Shown: positions 8,430 through 17,498, counted from the first letter of the stretch. The stretch: 64,000 nucleotides of DNA from Prado023 sp963777855 (GCA_963777855.1 CAVZRW010000005.1:1-64000), one strand, 5' to 3'. Notes: generated from the sequence alone by a model not told the origin. Made by a program: numbers and translations.

Positions 8430-10067
8430 TCAGCCCTGCCGGCGCCAGACGGTCAGGCCCTCCTTGATCGTCTCCTGCACGGTGATGGTGTTCAGCAGCA
8501 TCGGGTCGATCGTCAGTGGGTTGTCCGACAGGATCACCAGGTCCGCGAGCTTGCCCTCGGTCAGAGACCCCTTCCGGTCCTCCTCGAAGTGCTGGTACGC
8601 GCCCCAGATCGTGATGCACTTCAGGGCCTCCAGTGGGGTCAGCCGCTCACCGGGGCCCATCACCTTCCCCGAGCGCGAGACCCGGTTCACCGTCGACCAC
8701 ATGATCTGCATCAGGTTCGGCAGCGCCACCGGGGCGTCGGTGTGGCTCGTGATCACCGGCACCCGGTCCAACGCCGAGCGGGTCGGCGAGATCCGCTGCG
8801 CGGCCTGCTCACCGATGATCTGGTCATACCAGTCACCCCAGTAGAACGTGTGCATCGGGAACAACGACGGGATGATCCCCAGCTCGGCACAGTCGTCGAG
8901 CTGGTCGATGCGGATCAGCTGACCGTGGATCAACACGTGCCGCCGGTCACCGGGGCCGTACTTCTGCTGACTCGGACGGACCGCGGCGAACAGCTGGTCA
9001 GCCGCCGCGTCGCCGTTCGCGTGCGTCAGGACCTGCCACCCCTTGGCATACGCCTCCTCGAAAAGCGCCGCGACATCAGCGGTGTCCGGGATCGCCGGGT
9101 ACCCGCAGTAGCCGGGCTCCTGACCGTCCGGCGGGATCAGGTACGGGACCGTGCGCCACGCGGTGCGCCCCTGGGGCGAACCGTCGAGGGTGATCTTCAA
9201 GCCGGCCACCCGGTAGTGATCCCGGTACTCCCGGCTGTGCCACGGGCCGTCGAGGATGTCCTTGGCCATGTAGTCCACGTAGGACAACACATCGATGTCG
9301 TACGTGCCCGCCGCAGCCGTGGCCACCATCGCCTCATGCGTCGCGGCCGTGGCTCGGCCCTCGTGCGCGGTCGTGTACCCGTAGCTCTTGGCCAGTTCCA
9401 CGCCCTTCGCCGCGAAGTGGGCCACGTCCTCGGGATCCGTGGGACTGATCACCGCCATCATGTGCGGGAAGCTCGCAAGCTCCTCCAGCACGCCATTGGG
9501 CTGCCCATCGGCCCGCCGGCGGATCACCCCACCCGACGGGTCCGGCGTCAACGCCGAGTAGCCGATCCGAGCCAGGCCCACCGAGTTGACAGCACTGAAG
9601 TGCCCGGAGATGTGGATGGCCATCACCGGCAGGTCCGTCGAGACCCGGTCGAGGTCGTCGCGATCGGGATGCCGACCGAGCAGCGAGTCGTCGTACCCCA
9701 CCCCGAACACCCACCCCGTGCGCCCCACGTCGGGACCGGCGGCGAACCCCCGCAGCGCCTCGACGAGGTCGTCGATCGAGTTCGCGCTCCCATCCGGCGC
9801 CGCGAGCAGGTTGGCCCCGACCGCCTGCGCACCGAACCCGTTGACATGCGCGTGACCATCGATGAACCCCGGCACCAACGTGCGCCCGGCCAGGTCCACC
9901 ATCTCGGTGTCCGGCCCTCGCACGGACTCCACCTCGATCAGGCGGCCCACGCCGACGATGAGGCCGTCCCTCACCGCCAACGCCTCAACAGTGGGTCGAT
10001 CATCCTCGACGGTCAGGATCGGCCCACCGAAGTAGATCCGATCGGCGGGGTGTGCACGTGACGCCAT
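8430..10067 (-). CDS. Amidohydrolase family protein (YtcJ-like metal-dependent hydrolase)
   Basis: A 545-residue protein of the amidohydrolase superfamily, the usual length for the YtcJ/NfdA-type branch. The metal-binding HxH is in FIDGHAHVNGFG (about residues 69-75) after a small beta-sandwich that begins IYFGGPILTVEDD. Further conserved blocks are AIHISGHFSAVNS, LKITLDGSPQGRTAW, VLTHANGDAAADQ and SHTDAPVALPNLMQIMWSTV. The C-terminus (GKLADLVILSDNPLTIDP) closes the composite barrel. Members cleave amide or imide bonds in formamides, hydantoin-like compounds or side-chain amides; the substrate here is unknown. No frameshift is seen. It is a lone gene, with the Lrp gene 90 bp upstream on the same strand. 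Confidence 0.85.
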   Translation of the reverse strand: MASRAHPADRIYFGGPILTVEDDRPTVEALAVRDGLIVGVGRLIEVESVRGPDTEMVDLAGRTLVPGFIDGHAHVNGFGAQAVGANLLAAPDGSANSIDDLVEALRGFAAGPDVGRTGWVFGVGYDDSLLGRHPDRDDLDRVSTDLPVMAIHISGHFSAVNSVGLARIGYSALTPDPSGGVIRRRADGQPNGVLEELASFPHMMAVISPTDPEDVAHFAAKGVELAKSYGYTTAHEGRATAATHEAMVATAAAGTYDIDVLSYVDYMAKDILDGPWHSREYRDHYRVAGLKITLDGSPQGRTAWRTVPYLIPPDGQEPGYCGYPAIPDTADVAALFEEAYAKGWQVLTHANGDAAADQLFAAVRPSQQKYGPGDRRHVLIHGQLIRIDQLDDCAELGIIPSLFPMHTFYWGDWYDQIIGEQAAQRISPTRSALDRVPVITSHTDAPVALPNLMQIMWSTVNRVSRSGKVMGPGERLTPLEALKCITIWGAYQHFEEDRKGSLTEGKLADLVILSDNPLTIDPMLLNTITVQETIKEGLTVWRRQG

Positions 10068-10157
10068 GGCTCATCTCCGATCCTGGGAGGGGAAGGCTAG
10101 CCGGAGTATCCGGGGTCAGCACCTGCACACCGGTGGGGTGATCGCGGCACGCTGACG

Positions 10158-10634
10158 TCAGCCGGGCAGCGCCCCCCGGTGGCCCTCGGAGTGGGTGAAG
10201 ACGAGACTGGTCTCCGTGTGGGCGACTGCCGGGTGTGTGGTGAGGTGGTCGAGGACGAAGTCGCGCAGGTGCTCGGCGTCGGGCACGGCGACGTGGAGGA
10301 CATAGTCGTCGGACCCGGCGACGTGGAACGTCTGGATCACTTCCGCGAGGGTCGGCAGCCGACGGGCGAACGACTCGATGACGGCCCGGTCATGGGCGCG
10401 CAGCCGGACCGCGATCAACGCCTGGACCGGTCGGCCGACCGAGGCTGGGTCGACGTCGGCGCGGAAGCCGCGGATGACCCCTAGGCGCAGCAGCGCCCGC
10501 AGGCGTACGAGCGCGGTCGACGGGGCGACCCCGGCCTCCTCGGCCAGGCGCGCATTGGGCATCCGCGCGTCGCGCAGCAACGCGCGGATGATCCTGAGGT
10601 CGGTGCGGTCCAACGGTCGAAGATCGTTCGGCAT
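10158..10634 (-). CDS. Lrp/AsnC-family regulator, mdeR-like
   Basis: A 158-residue protein of the Lrp/AsnC family: an N-terminal winged helix (LDRTDLRIIRALLRDARMPN, EEAGVAPSTALVRLRALLRL) and a C-terminal RAM ligand-binding domain (VQALIAVRLRAHDRAVIES, HVAGSDDYVLHVAVPDAEHL). ATG at 10634 is chosen over upstream codons because GGGAGG lies just before it and the family HTH starts there. It diverges from a gamma-lyase/E1 pair, the same arrangement as Pseudomonas putida mdeR with mdeAB, where the regulator activates methionine degradation. I infer that it senses methionine or another amino acid and controls the shared 111-bp intergenic region. Confidence 0.85.
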   Translation of the reverse strand: MPNDLRPLDRTDLRIIRALLRDARMPNARLAEEAGVAPSTALVRLRALLRLGVIRGFRADVDPASVGRPVQALIAVRLRAHDRAVIESFARRLPTLAEVIQTFHVAGSDDYVLHVAVPDAEHLRDFVLDHLTTHPAVAHTETSLVFTHSEGHRGALPG

Positions 10635-10745
10635 GCCCAGCCTCCCAGCAACACTGATCGAAGATCCTTCGCCATGGTCGGTCAATGCCACCGATCAGCA
10701 CATGCGCTCTTGATCACTACCGAAGGATTGCCCAATCATCCTGCC
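10635..10745. promoter_or_regulatory. Divergent promoter region between the Lrp gene and the mde-like operon
   Basis: The 111-bp gap contains an inverted repeat, ATCCTTCG at 10664-10671 and CGAAGGAT at 10721-10728. The arms are about 50 bp apart, a spacing compatible with Lrp-type octamers wrapping DNA. GATC-containing half-sites (TGATCGAAGATC) lie next to the left arm. No strong -35/-10 pair is obvious. The repeat is seen directly; the Lrp binding role is inferred from position. Confidence 0.45.
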
Positions 10746-11918
10746 ATGGATGCCTCGATCGACACCACCGCCGTCCACGCCGGGCGCCACGACCTGACCG
10801 CCTTGGGGGTGCATGCCCTGCCGATCGACCTGTCGAGCACCAACCCGCTGTCGGGCATCGCTGAGGGTGGGGATTCGTATGAGAACCTGGCTCTGGGGGG
10901 CCGGCTGGAACCGGGTGAGTCGGCGGTCTACCAGCGGCTGTGGAACCCGACCGTCGCCCGGCTGGAGTCGGCGGTTGCCGAGCTGGAGGGCACCGCCGAT
11001 GCGATCGCGTTCGCATCGGGGATGGCTGCCCTGACTGCTGTCCTGATCGACGCCGTCCGCCGCGGCACCCCCCATGTGGTGGCCGTGCGCCCGCTGTACG
11101 GCGGCTCGGACCACCTGCTCGGCACGGGCATGGTCGGCACCTCGGTGACGTTCGTGCATCCCGAGGGGGTGACCGCCGCGATCCGCGCGGACACCGGGCT
11201 GGTCATCCTCGAGTCGCCGGCGAACCCGACCCTGGAACTGGTGGACATCCGTTCGGTCGTCGAGGCGGCCGGTGGAGTGCCCGTTCTGGTCGACAACACC
11301 TTCGCCACACCCGTGCTGCAGCGCCCCCACGAACTGGGCGCCACCTGGGTGCTGCACTCGGCGACCAAGTTCATCGGCGGGCACTCCGACGCCCTTGGTG
11401 GCCTGGTCGCCGCCGACGATCACCGGATCGTGGCCCTGCGGCAGGTGCGCGCCCTGACCGGGGGGATCCTCAACCCCATGGCCGCCTACCTGCTGCACCG
11501 GGGGCTGCCGACCCTCCCCCTGCGGGTGCGCACCCAGCAGGCGACCGCCACCGCACTGGCCCGGCACCTCGTCGGGCACTGCGCCATCGAGCGAGTCCTG
11601 CATCCGAGCCTGCCCGGCCTCGACCCGCTGGGGCTTGTCGGCACCCAGATGGCCGGACCGGGGTCGATCCTCTCGTTCGAGCTGCACGGGGGGTTCGCGG
11701 CGGCCAGCGCCGTGGCCGGCGCAGTGCGGCTGATCACCCACGCCGTCTCGCTGGGCGGCGTGGACACCCTCATTCAGCACCCCGCGGCCCTGACCCACCG
11801 CCCCGTGCCCCCCGCGTCCCGACCCAGCGCCGGCCTGCTGCGCATCTCGGCCGGCCTGGAGTCCGTCGACGACCTGATCACCGATCTGGACAAGGCGCTG
11901 ACCGAGGTGCCCGCGTGA
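10746..11918 (+). CDS. Cys/Met-metabolism PLP enzyme, methionine gamma-lyase-like
   Basis: A 390-residue cytoplasmic enzyme of the trans-sulfuration PLP family (cystathionine gamma-synthase, cystathionine gamma-lyase, methionine gamma-lyase). The PLP lysine is in LHSATKFIGGHSDALGG, with the cofactor-binding Tyr in YQRLWNPTVARLE and the Asp in VLVDNTFATPVLQRP. The position that is Cys in methionine gamma-lyases (LYGC) is Gly here (RPLYGGSDHL), as in cystathionine enzymes, so substrate choice is uncertain. The stop codon overlaps the next start (GTGA), tying it to a 2-oxo acid dehydrogenase E1. That pairing fits gamma-elimination yielding 2-oxobutyrate, as in mdeA-mdeB. An alternative is cystathionine or homoserine-ester lyase activity. 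Confidence 0.8.
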   Translation: MDASIDTTAVHAGRHDLTALGVHALPIDLSSTNPLSGIAEGGDSYENLALGGRLEPGESAVYQRLWNPTVARLESAVAELEGTADAIAFASGMAALTAVLIDAVRRGTPHVVAVRPLYGGSDHLLGTGMVGTSVTFVHPEGVTAAIRADTGLVILESPANPTLELVDIRSVVEAAGGVPVLVDNTFATPVLQRPHELGATWVLHSATKFIGGHSDALGGLVAADDHRIVALRQVRALTGGILNPMAAYLLHRGLPTLPLRVRTQQATATALARHLVGHCAIERVLHPSLPGLDPLGLVGTQMAGPGSILSFELHGGFAAASAVAGAVRLITHAVSLGGVDTLIQHPAALTHRPVPPASRPSAGLLRISAGLESVDDLITDLDKALTEVPA

Positions 11919-14374
11919 CGGCCGCGACCCTCGCCACGGATCCGGACATCGATACCACCACGGCGGCCTCCGAGACCGCGACCCCGGCGCCGGCACAGCG
12001 GCCCCCGGCAGTTCGGCCGATTCGCGACATCGCCCTGCTCGAGTCGGTCCAGCGCCGGGTCCTGTGGCTGGCCGTCCGGATGGTGGATGCCGCCAACCGG
12101 GAGCGCGACACCGCCGACGGGGTGAAGGTCGGCGGGCACATGGCCTCCAGCGCGTCGCTGGTCTCGACGATGACCGCGCTGTGGATGGCTCACCTCGACG
12201 CCCCCGACCGGGTGGCGGTCAAGCCGCACGCCTCACCGGTGCTGCACGCCCTGAACTACCTGCTCGGCGACCTCGACCGTTCCCACCTGACGCGGTTGCG
12301 AGATTTCGGTGGGCTTCAGGCCTACCCCAGTCGCACCAAGGACCCCGACCGGGTGGACTTCTCGACCGGGTCGGTCGGGCTGGGGCCTGCGGCCACCGTG
12401 TTCGCCGCGGCCACCCGCAGGTACGTCGACGACCACTTCGGGCCCCGAACCCCGGCCAGGTTCATCAGCCTGCTCGGGGACGCCGAGCTCGATGAGGGCA
12501 GTATCTGGGAGGCCCTGGCCGACCCCGCAACGGCGGGCCTGGGCAACGTGATGTGGGTGGTCGACTTCAACCGACAGTCCCTGGACCGGGTCGTTCCCGG
12601 GGTGCGGATCGGGCAGTGGCGCAGCCAGTTCGAAGCAGTCGGGTGGCATGTCGTGGAGCTCAAGTACGGCCGCCGGCTGCGAGCCTTCTTCGACCGCCCG
12701 GGCGGCCAGGCGCTGCGCACCTGGATCGACACGATGCCCAACGAGCACTACCAGTCGATGTTCGGGATGGCACCGCAGGACCTGCGCACCCGGTTCCTGG
12801 ACGGTGCACCCCGCGACGTGATCTCGCTCGTGTCGGACCTGGCCGACGCCGAACTCGCCGAGCTCGTGTGCGACCTCGGCGGACACGACCTGGCCGACCT
12901 GCTCGAGGCGTTCGCCGACTGTGACGCGGTCACCGACCGGCCCAGCGTCGTGTTCGCCTACACGATCAAGGGCTGGGGGTTGCCGCTGGCCGGCAACCCG
13001 CGCAACCACAGCGCGCTGCTCACCGCCGAGCAGGTCGAGGCCCTGCGCACCCAGGTCGGCCTGGCGCCGGCCGCGGAGTGGGACCGGTTCGACCCCACGA
13101 GCCCGCAAGGCATCCTGGCCGCCCAGCGGCGCGCGCACCTGGCCCGCCCACCGGACACGCCCGACGTTGCAGTGACCGTGGCCCGCGACGGCGGGTTCCG
13201 CACGGGGGATCGGCCGATCGCCACCCAGGAGGCGTTCGGCCGGATCCTGGTGGACCTCTCCCGCGACCCCCAGGTGGCACCCCTTCTGGTCACCATTGCC
13301 CCCGACGTGGCCACCTCCACCAGCCTCGCCGGCTTCATCAACCGCACCGGCATCTACACCCCCGCCCGGCAGCACGTGTGGCACTCCGACCCGGTGCTGC
13401 GCTGGCACGAGGGGCCCACCGGGCAGCACATCGAGCTGGGGATCAGTGAGATGAACCTGTTCCTCATGCTCGGCCAGCTCGGCCTGGCCGGGGACATGTC
13501 CGGCCAGAGGCTGCTGCCCATCGGCACCGTGTACGACCCGTTCGTGCTGCGCGGGCTGGATGCGTTCATCTACGCCGCCTACATGGGCGCCCGGTTCGTC
13601 GTGGCCGGCACCCCCTCCGGGGTGACCCTGGCTCCCGAAGGCGGTGCCCACCAGTCGACCCTGACCGCATCAGTGGGCCTGGAACTGCCCGGGGTGACCC
13701 TGATGGAGCCCGCCTACGCCGGGGCCCTGAACTGGCTGCTGCGCGACGCCCTGGGCCGGGTCGCCGCGGACGACCCACCGGTGACCGCGGATCCGGCCGA
13801 GGCCGGGGCGTACTACCTGCGCCTGACCACCCGCCCCATCGACCAGACGCCCTTCGCCGCTGCACGTGCCCGGATCGGCGACGCCGTGCTGCGCCGCGCC
13901 GTCCTCGCCGGTGGCTACCGGCTGGTCGACGCATGGCAGGCCAACCCCGACCTGCCACCGGACTCACCCGTGGTCAACGTCGTGGGCACAGGCGCCCTCC
14001 TGCCCGAGGTCCTGGCCGCGGCCGAGGAACTGCGCAGTGAAGGGGTCGCCGCCCACGTGGTCGACATCACCTCTAACGACCGGCTCTACCGCGCCTGGCA
14101 ACGCACCCTGCGCCAAGCGGTGCGCACAGCCACCACCCCCAGCATCCCCGGTGCGCTACGCGCCTGCTTCCCAGACCGCGCCCCGCTCGTCAGCGTCCAC
14201 GACGCCGCCAGCCACTCGATGGCCTGGCTGGGATCGGCACTCGGCGTCCCCGCGGTCCCCCTCGGAGTCGACGGATTCGGCCAGTCAGGATCCGTGGCCG
14301 CGCTGTACGCCGCCCACGACCTCGACCCCGGATCCATCATCAACGGCGCCCTGGCCGCCCTCAGCCTGCGCTGA
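11915..14374 (+). CDS. Homodimeric 2-oxo acid dehydrogenase E1 (PDH E1/MdeB-like)
   Basis: An 819-residue thiamine-diphosphate enzyme of the AceE type, which decarboxylates a 2-oxo acid and passes the acyl group to a lipoyl E2. The ThDP/Mg loop is visible as LLGDAELDEGSIWEAL followed by GLGNVMWVVDFNRQSLD. Other blocks are VKVGGHMASSAS, DFSTGSVGLGPAATV, HIELGISEMNLFLMLGQLG, LAPEGGAHQST and VDGFGQSGSVAALY. No E2 or E3 gene is nearby. GTG at 11915 overlaps the lyase stop, so the two are coupled. By analogy with mdeB it would act on 2-oxobutyrate, giving propionyl-CoA. The first 45 residues are Thr/Ala/Pro-rich and unlike the family core. The frame is intact over 2.4 kb. Confidence 0.85.
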   Translation: MTAATLATDPDIDTTTAASETATPAPAQRPPAVRPIRDIALLESVQRRVLWLAVRMVDAANRERDTADGVKVGGHMASSASLVSTMTALWMAHLDAPDRVAVKPHASPVLHALNYLLGDLDRSHLTRLRDFGGLQAYPSRTKDPDRVDFSTGSVGLGPAATVFAAATRRYVDDHFGPRTPARFISLLGDAELDEGSIWEALADPATAGLGNVMWVVDFNRQSLDRVVPGVRIGQWRSQFEAVGWHVVELKYGRRLRAFFDRPGGQALRTWIDTMPNEHYQSMFGMAPQDLRTRFLDGAPRDVISLVSDLADAELAELVCDLGGHDLADLLEAFADCDAVTDRPSVVFAYTIKGWGLPLAGNPRNHSALLTAEQVEALRTQVGLAPAAEWDRFDPTSPQGILAAQRRAHLARPPDTPDVAVTVARDGGFRTGDRPIATQEAFGRILVDLSRDPQVAPLLVTIAPDVATSTSLAGFINRTGIYTPARQHVWHSDPVLRWHEGPTGQHIELGISEMNLFLMLGQLGLAGDMSGQRLLPIGTVYDPFVLRGLDAFIYAAYMGARFVVAGTPSGVTLAPEGGAHQSTLTASVGLELPGVTLMEPAYAGALNWLLRDALGRVAADDPPVTADPAEAGAYYLRLTTRPIDQTPFAAARARIGDAVLRRAVLAGGYRLVDAWQANPDLPPDSPVVNVVGTGALLPEVLAAAEELRSEGVAAHVVDITSNDRLYRAWQRTLRQAVRTATTPSIPGALRACFPDRAPLVSVHDAASHSMAWLGSALGVPAVPLGVDGFGQSGSVAALYAAHDLDPGSIINGALAALSLR

Positions 14375-14518
14375 GGCCACGGTCACCAGCCCACGGCAGC
14401 ACTCCGCCCAGCGCGTGGACTCGAAGGCGGGCGCCTGCCGCAGACTCGTGCCCTTGGCGGCTGCGGCAGCCCGACACCCGCTGTACGGGCTTGCTCCGCG
14501 TCGTGCGAGGAGCCGGTG

Positions 14519-14926
14519 TCAGTGGCTGACCTTGGGCACCATCGACTTGGCCGCCTCGATCCACCCTGCCACCTGCTCCTGGCTGGGGACCCGACCGGTG
14601 AGGTGCAGCTGCTCATTGACCTCGGCGATCTTGGCCGTGAGGTTCTCGGCGTTGCGCACGGCCAGCTCCTTGACCGTGTCGACACCGGCGGCCTCAAGCA
14701 GCTGGGAGAAGCCCTCGGCCACGCCCGGGATGCGCATCAGGTCGGCCTCGTTCACCCAGGTCAGCACCTGGGAGGCCGAGGCGCCGATCTCGTCGGCGAT
14801 CCGGTTGCGGCCCGCGGCTGCCCCAGCCTTCTCCAGGAGCTGCTCAGTCGTGGTGACGCCGAGCTCCGCGAGCTTCTGCGCAGCGCCGGCCGACACGTCC
14901 TTGAGGTCCTTGATCGAGTACGACAT
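14519..14926 (-). CDS. DUF4332-type helix-hairpin-helix protein
   Basis: The product is 135 residues, all helical. Two helix-hairpin-helix-like units are visible: DVSAGAAQKLAELGVTTTEQ with LLEKAGAAAGRNRIADEIGA, and RIPGVAEGFSQLLEAAGVDT with VKELAVRNAENLTAKIAEVN. This matches DUF4332 proteins, whose HhH folds suggest nucleic-acid binding, though their role is unproven. The C-terminus QVAGWIEAAKSMVPKVSH is typical. It is a monocistronic minus-strand gene lying downstream of the tmRNA gene. ATG at 14926 follows AGGGAGCACTGCG, a usable ribosome binding site. Confidence 0.75.
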   Translation of the reverse strand: MSYSIKDLKDVSAGAAQKLAELGVTTTEQLLEKAGAAAGRNRIADEIGASASQVLTWVNEADLMRIPGVAEGFSQLLEAAGVDTVKELAVRNAENLTAKIAEVNEQLHLTGRVPSQEQVAGWIEAAKSMVPKVSH

Positions 14927-15230
14927 CGCAGTGCTCCCTGCCCTTCCGTGGCAATCACCGGGTTGTGACGAACCTCGGACGTTACTGCGCGCGCGGCGAG
15001 ATCGCGACCGCTGCGGACCTCGGAGGGCCGGCCGCGTGCAGCGCGGCAGTCGGGGGTGCGGGGAGCCCCGGTGGCTGGTCGAGTCTGCTCCCGCCCGAGT
15101 ACAGGCCGGTGGCCCGTCAGCCCCTCGCGAGCCCGGGCGGGTTCAGAAGCACAGCCAGCGGCTCGGCCAGGGCAACCGACTCATCGCCGTGCCTCCGCGC
15201 AGACCACGCGGGGCGGGACGCACAACGTGA
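14927..15230. other. Intergenic DNA upstream of the DUF4332 gene
   Basis: About 300 bp without a credible gene on either strand. It should carry the DUF4332 promoter close to 14950-14990; nothing else stands out. Confidence 0.4.
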
Positions 15231-15261
15231 GATGGCCCAAAGGGAACACCCCTGGGCCATC
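15231..15261 (-). terminator. Hairpin terminator downstream of ssrA
   Basis: GATGGCCCA at 15231-15239 pairs with TGGGCCATC at 15253-15261, a perfect 9-bp stem starting ten bases past the CCA end of the tmRNA. There is no long U-run, as is common in GC-rich actinobacteria. Confidence 0.6.
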
Positions 15262-15270
15262 CCCTGGTCG

Positions 15271-15637
15271 TGGTGGAGGTGCCGGGAATCGAACCCGGGT
15301 CCATCGGTGTCTCTCAGGGTCTTCTCCGGGCGCAGCCACGCTGTCGTGGTCTCGACCTCCGCGCTTCGTGTGGCACTGCGCGGAACACGGTCCAGCAACT
15401 GTCAGTTTTCCCGTCCCACCCCGTTACCGGGTGAGTTGGTGAGTCTCCTAGCGACGCCAGGTCCGGAGCGGAGACGCCCCCGGGCTGACGGACTTCAGGC
15501 TCGCTTAGGCAGCGAGGGCGAAGTCGTTGGTGCTCTTGTTGGCACTTATTGGTTGTGGCGGATCGTTATCGAGATAACCGCCGTCCTCGGCCCGCTTCTC
15601 CCATCGACCACAGCCGATGTCGAAACCTGTCACCCCC
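15271..15637 (-). ncRNA. ssrA: tmRNA
   Basis: tmRNA rescues stalled ribosomes with SmpB by adding a degradation tag. On the minus strand the 5' end is GGGGGTGACAGGTTTCGACA. The 3' end has a T-arm (GGGTTCGATTCCC) and encoded CCA at 15271-15273; 5' GGGGGTG pairs with 3' CACCTCC. The tag reading frame, at 15543-15505, reads ANKSTNDFALAA followed by TAA, ending in the ALAA motif seen by ClpXP-type proteases. The length is about 367 nt, normal for actinobacteria. It lies 119 bp downstream of smpB on the same strand, the usual order. Confidence 0.97.
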
Positions 15638-15756
15638 CTGTTGAGTTGTCACCGGTACGAACCGGCTCCTCCAGAGTAGCCCCGCGCCCGACTTCTGTCA
15701 CTCGCCGATCCCGCGGCCGACGACCAGCCCGCCACGGTCTCGGGCCGCAACAGCCC

Positions 15757-16233
15757 CTAGCGTCCGCGCTTGAACTGCCGGCCCATCTCCTTGGCGATGT
15801 CGCGGTTGGCGTCGCGCTCGGCCAGGGTCTGGCGCTTGTCGTAGGCCTTCTTGCCGCGGGCCAGGGCGATCTCGACCTTGGCGTAGCCGTCCTTGAAGTA
15901 CAGGGCCAGCGGCACGAGCGCCACACCGCTCTCCTTGGTCCTGCGCTCGAGGCGCTCGAGCTCGGCGCGCTTGAGCAGCAGCTTGCGCACCCGCCGCGGC
16001 GCGTGGTTGGTCCACGAGCCGTGCGTGTACTCCGGGATGTGCAGCCCGTGCAGGTACAGCTCGCCGTCACGGAACTGGGCGAACGCATCGACGATGCTGG
16101 CCCGGCCCTCGCGCAGCGACTTCACCTCGGTGCCGACCAGCACGATCCCCGCTTCGACGGAGTTGTCGATGTGGTAGTCGTGGCGGGCCTTCTTGTTCTG
16201 GGCGATCAGCTTGCGCCCCTGCTCACGTGCCAT
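15757..16233 (-). CDS. smpB: SsrA-binding protein SmpB
   Basis: A 158-residue RNA-binding protein that binds the tRNA-like end of tmRNA and delivers it to stalled ribosomes. Signatures are IAQNKKARHDYHIDNSVEAG, GTEVKSLREGRASIVDAFA, LHGLHIPEYTHGSW and the basic C-terminal tail KKAYDKRQTLAERDANRDIA with GRQFKRGR, which enters the decoding path. ATG at 16233 overlaps the stop of the upstream peptidase gene (TGATG), so this start is preferred over a GTG six bases earlier. The tmRNA gene follows on the same strand. Confidence 0.97.
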   Translation of the reverse strand: MAREQGRKLIAQNKKARHDYHIDNSVEAGIVLVGTEVKSLREGRASIVDAFAQFRDGELYLHGLHIPEYTHGSWTNHAPRRVRKLLLKRAELERLERRTKESGVALVPLALYFKDGYAKVEIALARGKKAYDKRQTLAERDANRDIAKEMGRQFKRGR

Positions 16234-17498
16234 CAGCACTTGACCGGGACCTTCTTGCCGCCGAACCAGCCCAGGGGGTCGTAGGGCGTGCCACCGACGT
16301 GGATCTCGAAGTGCAGGTGGGGCCCGGTCGAGTAGCCGGTGGAGCCCACGTACCCGATGACCTCACCCCGCTTGACGGTGTCGCCCTCGGCCGCGCCGAA
16401 GCGCGACTGGTGGGCGTACATCGAGTACAGGCCGTTTCCGTGCGAGATGAGCGTGTGGTTGCCGTACGGGCCGCCGCGGGCGTTCGACACGATGACCCCG
16501 GCCGCCGTGGCCCGGATCGGCGTGCCCGAGGGGGCGCCCAAGTCCACGCCGGTGTGGCAGGAGCGGTAGCCGTAGACCGGGTGGATGCGGGGCCCGACCC
16601 CGCCGCCGGCGGCGACCCCCGGGATCGGCCAGAAGAAGCCCTCACCCGAGGTGGGGACGAACTTCAGGCGGCCCCCGGCGGCCAGTCGGGCGGCCTCACG
16701 GGCGGCCTGCTGGGCCAGCAGGGCAGCGATGCGCTGCTGCTCGGCCTGCACGGACTTGTACTGCTTGAGGACCCGGGCCCGTTGGGCAGAAGCCACGTCC
16801 AGGGCGGTGGCCTTCTGCGCGACGAGGGCGTCGACCTTGGCCTTGGCGGCGGCGGCCTTGTCCCGGGCGATGTTCGCCTTCTTCAGCGCGATGGCCGCCT
16901 TCGTGCGCTGCTCGTCGACCTCGGCGCGCAGCAGCTCGAGGCGGGCCTCCTTGAGCGAGAGCTCCGCGCGGATCTCGCCCATCCGGGCCAGGGTCTGGTT
17001 GTTGGCCCGCGAGACTGCGTCGAGGGCGGCGGCCCGGTCGGCGAGCTCGGTGGGCGAATCGGCGGTGATCAGCAGGTCGAAGTCGGCGAAGGCGCCGTTC
17101 TGGTAGACCGAGCGCGCCAGGTTGCCCACGCGGCTCTGCAGGTCCTGGATCTGGAACTCGACCTCCGCGCGCTCCTGCTCGGCCCGGATGGCAGCGGCAG
17201 TGGCCTGCTCGAGCTCGGCCTGCGCGGCCCTGTCCTCGGCCTCGGCCTCGGTGGCGGCCTCGCGTGCCGTGGCCAGCTCCTTGCGCGCCCCGGGCAGCAG
17301 GGTACGGACCTCCTCGAGGTCCCTGATCGCCTTGTCGACCTTGGCGTTGGCCTGCTGCAGGTCGTCGCCGGCGGCGGCCACCGCCGCGTCGACCTTCTTC
17401 TTGTCGTCACCGGGGTCGGCGGCCACCGGCACCAGGGCTCCCACGGCAAGGGCGAGCGCGGCCGCGGCAGCCACGACGGCTGTCCGGAACCTGTGCAT
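16233..17498 (-). CDS. Secreted M23 (LytM) peptidase with coiled coil, EnvC-like FtsEX partner
   Basis: A 421-residue exported cell-wall protein. A signal segment (about residues 5-27, Ala/Val-rich, ending PVAADPG) is followed by about 250 residues of Ala/Glu/Lys-rich coiled coil. The LytM domain starts near residue 300 (GEGFFWPIPG). Zinc-site motifs are present: CHTGVDLGAPSG and GPHLHFEIHVGG, so it may be an active endopeptidase rather than a degenerate activator. The position directly after ftsX resembles EnvC/FtsEX systems in which ATP hydrolysis switches septal wall hydrolysis. ATG at 17498 is chosen because AAGGTGGGG lies just upstream and the signal peptide begins there. Longer in-frame N-termini are Arg/Pro-rich and improbable. 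Confidence 0.88.
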   Translation of the reverse strand: MHRFRTAVVAAAAALALAVGALVPVAADPGDDKKKVDAAVAAAGDDLQQANAKVDKAIRDLEEVRTLLPGARKELATAREAATEAEAEDRAAQAELEQATAAAIRAEQERAEVEFQIQDLQSRVGNLARSVYQNGAFADFDLLITADSPTELADRAAALDAVSRANNQTLARMGEIRAELSLKEARLELLRAEVDEQRTKAAIALKKANIARDKAAAAKAKVDALVAQKATALDVASAQRARVLKQYKSVQAEQQRIAALLAQQAAREAARLAAGGRLKFVPTSGEGFFWPIPGVAAGGGVGPRIHPVYGYRSCHTGVDLGAPSGTPIRATAAGVIVSNARGGPYGNHTLISHGNGLYSMYAHQSRFGAAEGDTVKRGEVIGYVGSTGYSTGPHLHFEIHVGGTPYDPLGWFGGKKVPVKC

